DNA from: Durusdinium trenchii | Taxonomy: Eukaryota > Sar > Dinophyceae > Suessiales > Symbiodiniaceae | Direction: 5' to 3' | Assembly (NCBI GenBank): GCA_963970005.1 | Contig: CAXAMN010015302.1 | Coordinates: forward strand, 10,050-74,049 | DNA length: 64,000 nt | Shown here: positions 31,940-44,400 of the stretch, in pieces | How the letters are laid out: each line of letters opens with the position of its first letter | How positions within the stretch are numbered: position 1 is the stretch's first letter | Translations under genes and position numbers: made by a program | Notes under the pieces: generated by a model | What the model was told of the DNA's origin: nothing | Database searches by the model: none | The model's input: the letters and a program-made list of their open reading frames with translations, nothing else

Positions 31940-32287
31940 GGCGATACAACTTTAAGCTAGTAGGAAGGACTCGTTTGTGTTTGTTTTGCATGAATAACGA
32001 TAATTGCAAACAGGCTCAAAATCTCTGTAATTATAAGATTCGATAAGATTCGATAGCAAATGCTCTCACAAGTGCACATCAATCACTGCCAAGCCTACCT
32101 CTTGAGACAAGGGCTGCACCACAGCCGAGCAAGAGAGAATCAATCACAGTGCTGTTAGGCTTAGGCTATGTTTGCAAATCTAAATTGCAGAATCAGACGG
32201 GAAAGAGACAAGAAAGGAGCACATAATTTTGTGCCTTGTCAAAGCAATAACATGCTTGAGCATTCGCACATCTACGTACCCAACTCC

Positions 32288-32445
32288 TCAGTAACCCTCC
32301 ACTTCAGGCAACTTCATCGAAAGTCGTAACCTTCCAAATTTGCGATCCACGCGTAGGAGGCTCACTGTCAACTCCTGTCCGATCTCCACCTCATTGGCAG
32401 GATGCTCTACGAAACCTTCTTTCATCTCGGAGACGTGTACGAAGC
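32288..32445 (-). CDS. S1-protein last exon
   Basis: Encodes FVHVSEMKEGFVEHPANEVE and on to LRLSMKLPEVEGY-stop, the classical second half of an S1 domain (HVSE, then RLSMK). Acceptor GAG|GCTTCG. Confidence 0.85.
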
Positions 32446-35400
32446 CTCAGGGGCAAACAGCTCTTCAAGTTTAGCTCTCTATGAGTGTAGTGTAGTTGGT
32501 AGGAAGCCTAAGAAAAACAACACATGTTTATCCTGCTTCAGCAGCGACAAAGCGACAGCTCGTACCCACACCTTGTACTGGGACAGCACCACTGGGAGGA
32601 CGAACCATCACAAAAATACCATAATCCTCGATGCGTGACACTGTTGCCGCAAGCAATGCGTCCGCAGGCAGGTTTAGGAATTCAGAAACATCCGCTGATA
32701 GATCCTTCAAGCTCACAAGTCTTGCACAGCTGTGCCACAGTAAATCTTCTACACAAATACGCTTGATCTGTGCACCTGCTACACACCCTCCAGCATTGGT
32801 CGCAACACGTTGCGAGTTTGGCTCAAGAACGGGATGCATTTCTTTTTATCTTGACATCAGGTTTACGAAACGGATGGGCAAAAACTGCCACTTGATCACG
32901 CCAGCGGGAAATGCAGGTTTCAGGTCCCGCATTGTCGTTTTGCGTCATCAATTTTCTTTGTTCGCCTTCTGGTGTCCATTCTGCACATATCTAGCTTCTG
33001 TTCTGATTCTGTGATGTTGCTGGGCTTCAATTCTGCTTATTTTAGTTTCTGGGTTTCACTTTGTTCGTGTGGCAGGCTTCATCGTGCCTTTCTTTCAGAT
33101 TGTTTTTTGGCAACTCATGGAAAGGCCATGGGCTGCCGTGTCTGTTGGTTGACAGGAGTTTTCTGGAAGCATTGGTTTTGTGGGAGTTTGTCAAAAAAGT
33201 CAAGCCGTCAAATTGGTCCATCAAGAGGCGCAGCTTAATGAGGATGTGCAAGAAGATAGTTCCGCATGCTGCTACAAAGAACGCCATAAGACATGTTTGA
33301 CGGTCTAATAAAAAGCCTTGGGAATAAATTTTTCCCTACACAGCTGCTACGGTTCCCATTGCCAGGTAGGTGTGTCGCACTTCCGTCTTGCCTTGCGCCT
33401 TGTCCAAGCGGGCCTTGTCTGCTAGGTTTGTCGCACTGTCTTGCCTTGATGGGTTCCCCTGCCGTCTCCAGGCCTCGTCCGCCTTGTCAAGCTCCACACC
33501 TTGTCCGGTCGCATTTGTGACATGTCTTGTCAGGGCATTGTCCGCCAAATGGGTCGTGTTTTCGTTTTGGTACCTCCACCTTGCTGTTTTAAGCAACAAA
33601 CCTGCTGTTTCGCTAAGGGAGTCGTGTGGCTGGCTATTTCCAATGTCCTTCTCAAGGGCGCTGTGAGCTTGAATATTGAGAAAGGTTCTTGACAAGGTAA
33701 TGTCTAAGACAACAAAGCTTTTGGGTTCGCGCCATTGTGCCTTGCACCATGTTTCCCCCCCAAACGCGTGGTGAGAAGGTTGCTGTCCAGGGAAATGGGT
33801 GTTGGGAGCAATTGGACGCCTTAAGTGTTGGGCCTGAAGTGGTCTGCGTGATCAGTGCAAGCCGCACGCAGATTTCCGACTCCAGAGCCCAAATAGCCTG
33901 CTATGCAATCGCTGCCTTTGACTTGTCACATCCCAGTCCATGTTGCATAGATTCTGTGACAGGCAGCAGAAACCTTTGCGAGCGCATTTGGCAGGTTTGC
34001 TTACACTTTTGTCGTTAACACAGGGTGTTGCAAAGGTTGTTCTTTCAGACAAATCTGTTTGCACAGGGTGGAGTAAGCCGTCGCCCCCGGTGCACCCTGA
34101 TCTTTGGGGCTTGCTTAATTCCATGTTTCAAGAATACATCTCAAATAATTCTGCAGTTGCCCGACTCCCAATGCTACCCAGATTTACTTTTGCAAGTGCA
34201 GGAGCCAAGCGTGTGTGTGTGTGTGTCAAAGCCTGTTTCTAAGGCTGCACACATTGTCAAATATTTAAAACCAATTTTTAGCAGCAGGGGGCCACCGGGG
34301 GCCCAAAGGAGCGGTGGCCAACGAAGACCTCTGGGACCCGTGTAAACGCACCTCCACTTTTAAAACTGCTCAACCATAACCATGAAACATGCAGATGTTG
34401 AAACATTTCAGTTGTCGCGGACCTTTTCACCTTACCGTTCTGCAAGTCAAGGGCTAGGTATTCAGTAACTAGAGTGCTAGCTAGTCAGTAACTAGTGTCT
34501 GGAACTTCGAACTTGCACCATGAAACACGCAGATGTTGAAACACTTCAGTTGTCGCGGACCTTTTCACCTTACCGTTCTGCAAGTCAAGGGCTAGGTATT
34601 CAGTAACTAGAGTGCTAGGTAGTCAGTAACAAGTTTCTGGAACTTCGTCAACCGACTTAGCTCTTGCGAGCCCCAAGCTAAGTGTGTGTCGCCACAGAGT
34701 CCCACTGCGGGCTGTGGTGTGATCCCCCTCCGAGGGGCGCATAGACCCAGATACTGGGGGACCCCCACTGATCGCTTCGTCTTTCTCTCGTGAACTTCTC
34801 TCGGAATCTCACTGGCTCACGGTTTTGCACGAGACAGCTGATTGAATGCCGCAGGGCTCACTGTGATCAATTTCCAGAACGGATTCTCACATTCGGCTAC
34901 GTAGTCATAGGCGTTGTGAGGAGAGTGAAACCACGTGAAGGGTTTTTCTCTTTTGGTCTGTTTGATTTTTCTTTCCTGCTGTTGCTTTTCGTTTTCTTGA
35001 GGCCTTTCTTCAGGTTCCAGGTGCCTGTCAGTCAAAGGAGCGCCGATTACGGCTTTACTTGAGCGCCAGTAACGGCAATCCCCTCTTCATTTGCTCTTTT
35101 CTTTGTCTTTCTTTCTAAGGCTTGTTATGTGGCTAGTACCTCACTTGAGCGCCGATATCGGCGTGGTGTGTGTGTGTGTGCGTCAACCCCTGTTCCAAAG
35201 GGTCCTGTGCTTTGTTCTGACACCACAGCAGGGGGCAGTGACAGAGTTTGTGGAATCACTGCCAACGAAGACGTCCACATTCTCTGGTGATGCATCGGGA
35301 GACGTCCTGATGTGTACCTGCTACAACCTTTGACCAAGCTGTGACTCCAATCTTTCCTTGTTTGATTCCATGGTCCTTACATGATAGACCCCAAAACCTT

Positions 35401-38400
35401 TTCCCACCGCAGATGTGCAGGTGCGCTGATTGCTCGACACCGCTGTTCTCGTGACTTGCAAATGCGCGAAAACCATTTGTTCAAACATCTTCAAATCTTT
35501 GGACCTTTCGCCTTGCCTTTCCCTCACCTTCCTTCTCAACGTGGGAATTGAATTAACAGCAAACCAATGTCAGAGTGTGAACCGCTCAGCCGTCCCACTT
35601 GGGTGCTGGGTGTGATCCTCCGCAAGGAGGCGCCGTATTCATGCCGGAAATCGTGTAACAGCCTTGATCGTTTTCACCAAACCTTGGATTCTCCTAACTG
35701 CTTTCGTCAACCTTGAATTCACTGCCTTTTGAGCCGCCGGGCTAATACGGCGATTGTCCTCCCAACGTACTGAACATTCAGCATGTCACTTCAGTGCATG
35801 TTTCCTTTCGATACGCAGCCGACTTTTGAGTTTCAAGTGTGTACAGTCGCTTCACAGTCAATCTATCACCTCAGAATTTTCCACACATTGGACTCACTAC
35901 TTACAGCGTTTCACTTCACGCCATTTCACACTCACTTTTTCAGACCTTTTCAACTTTCATTTGCTGCTATCGCGCTGCGCGGGCGCCATTTGGCGGAGAC
36001 TGCTGCTACTACGAACACAGTCCCAACGCAATACCCGTGGCCATATCCATACTTGACACATCAACCACCACCTACAACAGCACCGACATTTCCAATCCAA
36101 CCACAGCTTTTGCCTCAGCTACCACATCATCACACCATTCCATTTCCCTATTCACTACCTCCGCAGGAACCTCCACCATCACAGTCCCCCACCATGATTC
36201 CCCCACAACCAGCACCAGCTGCGCACACTCAACCAGCCCCACAGCAAGCATGCCAGCCAGCACCAACGCAATGGGACTACAGCCAGGGAGTCTGGCAACC
36301 CTTTTCGGTCTTTCCGCCAGTCACCCAACAGGGTCATGCTCCACCAGGCCAGGTTCAGCCAGGCCCGATTCCCTCGGCCCCCCTGACCCTTCACCCGTTG
36401 CAGCCGCACCGACGCCTCCCACTGCAGCCACTGCTGGTCTCCAATCACCAGCCTCTACAGCGCCTTCAGCACAAGCAGACCGCACTATCACAACCGCCGA
36501 CCAAACCTCTTCAACTCCTCTACCTCTATCGAACACACCTCCACCTTCTACTCCAGCAGGTTCAATTCAATCTGATACACGCATCTCAGATCCGCCACCT
36601 GCTCACCCACTTACCTCAGCACCACAACCACCTCCACCACCCAACGCTCCCGTCACCGTGGCCGCGGCCATCGCCGACACCATCGCCGTCGCCACCGGCA
36701 TCACACTAGAGGCAGACGCCCTTGCCGCCACCGCACAACGCACACCACAACGCAGCACAGCGCCACCCACAGGCACCATTCATCGCGACACACCACCGCT
36801 CGCGATCACCTTCCTCAACATACTCCTCATACTCCTACAGCCAGCCACGCTCCAGACAACCCATTTCACTTCTCCCCAACAACGACTCACTACAACAAGA
36901 TGCTGTCACCAATCAATCACAAACCAGCTATCCCAACATTCCAGCTCTTCGCAGGCCTACCAAACCATGGCGACCATCCCCACAGTTCCAACAACGCACC
37001 CCACAAGAACAACTGGAACTCTGGCTTGATTATCATGCTGATCAGCTTGAGGCACCTAACAAACCCCAACACACTTATGTCGCCAGCCTGTTACCTGACA
37101 GCGGCCTTACTTACAAAGACATCTCAGATTTCAGACAAATCACTCACATCAAATGGAACGACACTGCCAACACCCACGACATTTATCAATACCATTGCGT
37201 TACCATCCCCAGCCTTGTGCAAAAAGCAACTCGGAGTTTCCCACCACCAGCGACACGTGCGACTTCCACCACACCAGAAATGGTCCACATCAACGCCGGC
37301 CACACAGGCCCTCTCGGCAACATCACCAACATCCTCCAACAGGGCCGTTTCCTGCCCAGCACCCTCCACTTCCCCAACAACCCTGGGTTCTTTGCCCAGG
37401 CCGCGCGCATCACACAACAGCCACAACATGACAACGCCGAACATGCCCGCATTCTCCACAACACTTGGAACCTCGCAACAAAAAACACACCTTCACTCAT
37501 AATCAACCTACTTGCCTGGGGTCAAGGCGCCAAATTTACTAGCGGCGGCGCGGAGCAAACGATGAACTTGCTTCTCCGACACCACGGCGCCGTTAGCCAT
37601 GCCAAAGCACGATGCTGGGTCATACACACAGACAACGCGATTGTCAAAGGCTTGGCGTGGTCGATCAACTCCACTCCACCAGACACCTAACTCACCACAA
37701 CAACAACTTCCACTCTGATTGGCCACATTTCCACCAGTTTCACACAACACCACATACCACTCGCTCGGCGAAAAAGACCGAGCATTGCCGGGCTTCAATT
37801 TGCACCGGCTATACCGCTCAGAACTCTGGTTGATACACAGCATGCCAGATTCTTAGACCACTTTCATGCTGCGACACGAGATTACATGTTGTGCCTCCCT
37901 CGATTGTTCACGAGCTGCTTCCAATGAGATTTTGATTGAAGGATAGGTTTTTTGGTCTCCTAGTTTCGACGAGAAGTTTTGTCTTTAATGCTTTTTAACA
38001 TGTGGTCTTCACTGACTTGGCGCTACATCTTGCGGCCTTTATGAAGGCACCTTGTTTGCTGCGAAATTCATGCTCGATCATTCATTTGCGCCCTTTAGCC
38101 GACCGTTCATGCTACCTGTGTCGCGGCGCTGAGCTTGCCGCGCTGCCGCGCTGCTGTCCACGAACATCCATCAGCCAAGCTTTCACACATGATGAACACT
38201 CACCCAGACCAAGCCAAGTTGATTCACCGCACCACTATTGCTCTTACACAACTACACCGCCTTCTCCAGCAAGCAACTGACATCTTGGCCCAGCAGACTT
38301 ACACAGCCTCTACCTGCTCCATACAGGACAGGTTGACAATCATTTCCAGCGTTCCTTTCCCCCTCTTCCACCACCTCCTTCCTTCACCATACCAGTACCA

Positions 38401-41400
38401 TCACCCACATCTTCTTGCGACTCAGCACCAGCACATCGACTTCCTCCAACGCCACGCAAACCAACAGCATCTCTCGATTCTTCTTCCCCTACTCCTACAC
38501 CACAACCACCACATCCCAAGAAACGACGACAACCGGCGCCACCATTGAATTCCCAGGCCAATTGGGATGATTGGGACGGCGACGCGGATTGCCGCCTCGT
38601 CGAACTGAAGACAGACCCTCACCTCAGACCCAATTGGAACTATGTAGCCCGACGCGTGGGCTTTTCCATTGAGCAGTGCAAAGCCCGCTGGCAAGAAATT
38701 TAAGAATGGCAAACAATCCACGATGCCTCCACACCACCTCATCCTCTTTCTCCACACCCTTCACCGGCCATTTCCCCCACACCTACTTCACCAGCAGAAA
38801 CCCCGCCAGCCACTCTGAAGCAGATTTCTCCGACTCTTCATCTCCACCTCATGCTTTACAATCTGCAGCAGCGCTGATAGTATCGTCCGCTGCTGCAGCC
38901 GGATGCGAAGCCATGATTGACCGGCGAGAAACAAATGATAAGTCAAGGGCAAATGGCTGCGGCGTCGTAAGTAAAATCTTTGAAGTATAGACAGGGCAGA
39001 GCTTGCACATCAGCGAAAGAGGGCGATCCAAATGACTTAAATCACGACAGTAGAGCTTCAGCTGTCCTCGATCACGAGCCGTGCGGTTGTTTCCGGCAGC
39101 GCGCCTAGAGAAACTGGGTGAAACACGAGGAAATCATTCAAAATAGCTACCTAGAAGTTGGTCATCTGCAAGTTCCGGATGGCTGTCCTCACTGTTAGTT
39201 CGCCTCGCCGCTGCTGTGGAGTCCGATCCTGTCATCACCAGCAACCAGCGCTTGACACCACAGCCTGCAGTACACAGCACACCTGCATCAGCCTCCACTA
39301 CCCAGATCCCCACGACACACTTTCTTCCAGGCAATGGACCCATCCACCTGGCACCCTCCTTTACCCACCAACCACCTTCTGTTCGACTGGCCGTTGCAAG
39401 GACACTCTCTCCACGCTCGTCACCCACATCATGGAACACCCGCTGGCAGATGGCCCTGTACCAGACAGGTTTGTGGACCACAACACCTACCGGCTCTTCT
39501 ACCAGTTCCACCTCACTCTGACTGACTTGGGCCGAGCCACCTTGCGCCTGACACGAGCTCGGCGACTCCTCCAATTCATACCAGGCCCTCCAGGCCTATC
39601 AGGCCAATATCGTATGGATCCTGCAGCCCACTTCCCACCTCACACTACCGACTTTTTGTCTACGGAACCTATTACTTCACCATCGTTCTCCTCACTTGAT
39701 TTCCCGCGACCGTTCACTGTCCCGAGACACGCAACCTGCCAACACCACCTCGGCATCACCACACAATCCCAATCTCCACATTAGCACCCGCCAGCCACTC
39801 TCCGACATCACTCCGTCCTGCAGCCACCGCAGCCACCTCCACCAATCCCTATGGACAGCAACAACGACACCTTCCAACACATCATCCTCCTCGCCTTCAG
39901 CATCCTGGACTACGACACCACAGCGTGAGCCCGCAGGTCATCCCTACTAGCCCTAAGTTTCACAACGAGTTTGGTTCACACCATTTTTGAAGCCAAAAAG
40001 TTCTTCCATGCCGACTCTGCTGGTCTTTTCAGTTTCACATTTTTTCATGCTTCAGGTCACTAGCATTTCCACAGTCCTCGCCTTTTTCACGCAGTTGTTT
40101 AGTTTGCTCTGTGTTCCTGCGACCACAACTCTCTGCCTTACCCATGGATCTCGAATCACCGGATTGGGACCGCAGACCATCCCTCCTAGAAGCCAAAGAA
40201 GATCCGTACACCACACCAGTGGTCAAACAGGAAGACATCAAACTTGAAGACGTCAAACTTGAAGACGTCAAACACGAGGACACCACATCTACAGCGCTCG
40301 TCCTCAGCACACCGCCGGCATCCACGACCCCTATACTACCACCACCACCGAAGACACCGCCAATTCTACCTCCACCTTACCGCAATCTCTCTACACGCAC
40401 CACAACCTCCAACCAGCCACAACCCCGCGTGACCACCCAACACGCTGGCAGCAAACCACTTCCACCGCGACCCCCACCCTCTACCTCCTCATCCACCAGC
40501 AGCGAGGACCCGGTCATCCTCACCACTCACCACCAATGTTCCGATACTACAAAAATCACGTCCAGGTCAACCTCCGCGTCGACTACCTCCACAACTCCAT
40601 TCCCAAACCACACCTGTCGTTCCTCCACCGACTCTTGCCCACTCTTCTTCCAGCAACATGCGCTCCCCACCACTTCCCACACACCGCCAGGCACAGGTCA
40701 CTATTCCCAGACCGCGCTGCAACGGCAAACTCACGCCATTCAATTTTTCCGATCACATCCTCGAGTACCTGGATTCGGTCAATGCACCATCCAGCCCACC
40801 CTCCCAAGTTCAACCAAATCAATATAATCCCCACATCCACCAGCCAAACCTTCACATCCGGACACATCCGCACCACCATGTCCTGCACCACCGCCGGCCT
40901 TCTCCCCTCGCACCATTCCGCCACCACCACAACTTGCACCACAAGCACTTTTCCCGCCACTTCCTCCAATTCCTAACCTACACCTCACCGACCAACAAGC
41001 CAACAACCTGGCAGACGCTATTCTACGGATTGCCCGCAGTGCAGCTGGCGTGAGCGCTTGCAGCCAGTGAACAGCCATACTCTTTGTTTCACCAGACAGC
41101 AAAAATCTCCTCATAGTCTCCACACGCCTTCTCTTGCGCGGATCATTGGATGACATTTCATCTCTTGTTATATAGGCTCGTTTTGTCGGGAATTCTTTAA
41201 ACCATTTTCACTGTTTCACCGCAATCTCTTTGTCATGACATGTTGGATCCACTGCAGCAATTTCAAACGATTCGCAGCTCGCCCCTTCTCACAGTTCGAT
41301 TCTCAGCTATGGTTGAAATCCCCGGAAGCAGGTACACTCTATAAGCACTGTTTGAATTAAATTTGCACCCAGATCATATCTGGGAAAATAGCCAAAATAC

Positions 41401-44400
41401 ACCTTTGGATGATCACCTCTACGTTCCAGAAGGGGCAATGGCCACAACACACCTGGCTTTGACCAGCTAGCAGCGCGAAACTGTTCAGCAGTTTCACTGC
41501 AAACGCCAAAGAGAAACATTCCTTCAAAATGTCTTGGGCTGGAAAACTGTTGTTGCTGGGAAAGCGCAACTGCATTGTTGTGCTAAGTTGCCCAACAAAA
41601 GCAAATAGTGGAAAGAACGGCTAAGTTTTCAAACACTAGTGGGCCTGGCTACAAACTAATGTAGATTGCGCTTATGACCTATGACTAGGGCCAGGATGAC
41701 TAGGGTTGAGGCTAGCGGCTAGTCACCAGTGACTGGGAACCTAGTGCCTAGTGACTAGGAGCCTAGTGGCTAGGCCCTGTCACCTTCTAAGCCTCAAGCC
41801 ACTCTAAGCCTTACCAAGGCTCTATGGCCCCAAGGTAGGCTGGGGCTGGGTTTGCTGCGCTCCAGACAGGCAGACAGAATCGGATCTGGCTAAGGCGGTT
41901 ACGGTTAGCGGTTAGCGGCTAGCGGTCGGCAGCGGCTAGCGGCTAGCGGCTACCGGCTACGGCCAAGCTAAGCGCGGTCAAGGCGACTAAGGCTGGGCGG
42001 CTAGGCAACGGCTAGGCTAAGGCAGGCTGTGGGTTGGCCAGAGGCGGGCCATGATGCAAGAAATGCGGGCCCCGAATCGGCGCCCATCTGGGCCTCTGGG
42101 CGGGGGCCCGGATTCGGGCCCTGCCCTGGCGAACCCAAGAGGCAAAGTGTCCGGGTTGGAAGTGCGAAAGTACGTTTTTCCCTCCTGAGCGAATGGACAA
42201 AAGTACGAAAATACGATCTTCCTGGCCATCTGGTGTCCAAAAAATACGCTGAGCCCGCGTGTGATCACCACCAGCGTATTTTTTTTCGATGGTCCCACGT
42301 GTTGTCCCCACGATCGTATTTTTTAAACGATTCTCTCCAAAAATCGTATTTAAAATACGATTTGGCGAGAAAATCATAAAAACACATACGCTGTCCAGAA
42401 ATACGAAAATACGATTGGAGCCTGACTGGGTCGACGAAAAAATACGTTTGCTTCCGAAAGTACGATTGGAACCTGACTGGGTCGATGAAAAAATACGTTT
42501 GCTTCCGAAAATATGATTCAAACTGTCAGGAAATACGATTGGAACCAAAAATACGATTGCTGTCGTCGCTGTTGCCAATCAATGCTGCTGCTGTCGGGAA
42601 CCACCGACTGTGAGCGCGCGATTTAAAAAACTTGTTGGTTGTGAGTCTTGCGCGCGAGCTGCCTGGTGAAAGAGAAGACGGAACACTTGGCACACGCAGC
42701 GACAGTGACAGCCCAAGCACAGCGCGCGTTCTGCTGCTCTGCTTCAGGCGCGTTTTTGGTGTTTAGGTTTAGGTTTAGCCTGCGCTCTTTGCTGCTACGC
42801 GCTCAGTGTTTCCATTAAAGAAGCACAGCTGTCAAAAAAAAACATTTGGAAGCCGCTGTCTAGAAGGCGGAAGCTAGCCCAGGCAACAGCTAGCAGCTAT
42901 CTACCAAGTGTCGCGCTTCTCTCTGCAAGGTGCACAACAAGAGGCCAAAAGCCCGCGAGGTTGTGTTGTTGGAACATCAACATCTGCACTCCTTTGTGTA
43001 TGTGCCACAATGACAACCTTGGTTTATGTTACCCTTTGCCACTAAGCACACGATTGTTTCCAACCAAGCCTGTCCAAAAATACACTGCTTTGTTGTTTTG
43101 TGTTCCAAAGAGTATTTTTTACAAGCGCATTTTCCTCACTAGGTGTTGATTTTGGCAGTCGTATTTAAAATACACTTGTATTTTTCAACTGAGGTTGCGA
43201 TTCTTCCCATCATATTTTTTTACAATTGTATTTTTCTTACTAGGTGTTCATTTTGGTAGTCGTATTTTAAATACACTTGTATTTTTCAAAGGAGGTTGTG
43301 ATTCTACCAATCATATTTTTTTGCCCTTGTATTTTTCAATCGTATTTTTCTACAAGGGCAAGCGTATTTTCTACAAAGGCATATTTTTGAATCGTATTTT
43401 TTCTAGTCTGGGGCGTACTTTTAATTCATGTGTAGGGCAATAGGCTCTACCTGACTTGGGGTTTCCAAAGCTATGGCATTCCAGCAGCCCCCTGATGAGG
43501 GAAGCGATACTTCATTTTGGGCGTCGGTTTTCAAAGAGGAACCCCCAAACGTCCTATGCGGAGTTCTCACTGACCTGAATCTCCACCGTTTCACTCTACA
43601 CCAACACCTCACGACCAACGAACCCCTCACCGAAACACCGCTGCTACATCAGCCTTTGCAACAGGCCCTTCCACCACCACTACAACGGCATGTCCAGCGT
43701 TATCACACCAACCTAAACCTCGCCAACGTTCACCTTCAACGTGCCCTGGACGCCCTTGACCATTTGGGACGCCAACCACCCAGCGCCTACCTCCGCAACC
43801 CTGACCTGGCAACGCAGCCCCCACCGAGGCACCATTCCCAACAGCCAGTGGTCTACAGCCTGGAGAACCTGTTCAACTTCCACCGGCAGTCCGCCACCAC
43901 CTTCCCGCCCTACCCGGACCTTGGTCCTGCAGCATACTTCCACGCAGACTACACCTACGCATTTCACCACCCATCAAACCCAACAAACCGACATTTTGAT
44001 CAACCCTCCCACTTATGATGAGGAACAGCAGACCACCCCACGCCCAGACAGTTGCCACACTCCCACCCAGACTGACATCCATGCCATCAAAAGCCGTCAC
44101 AGCTACCATCCACACCACCACAGCCCACCGTTACACCACCCACCATTACCTCTGCTGCCAACAAACAACCCAATCCAGACAATTGGCAGTATGCCGAGTT
44201 GATCCCGGCACCAGCGGTGGAGAAAATCCCCCGCCGCCAGCACTCCCTTCAGACTTCACGGCTCCGATCGGTGGCACGCCCCGCCGGGCACGCTCCAAAA
44301 CACCCCCGCGGTCCAGCACTCCGCAAAGGACACGATTCACCCAAGGATGCCACCCTGATCCGCGGTACGGATCCCCCGTGCCACAATCCCGCTCTACCAC

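Noticed and set aside
39158-39574. Minus-strand frame 39134-39574 as a host gene
   Set aside because: It runs antisense to the more coherent plus-strand ORF of unit E and lacks motifs.
42012-42578. 188-codon frame with repeating SNRIFGSKRIFSS
   Set aside because: Caused by AATACG repeats; not conserved-looking protein.
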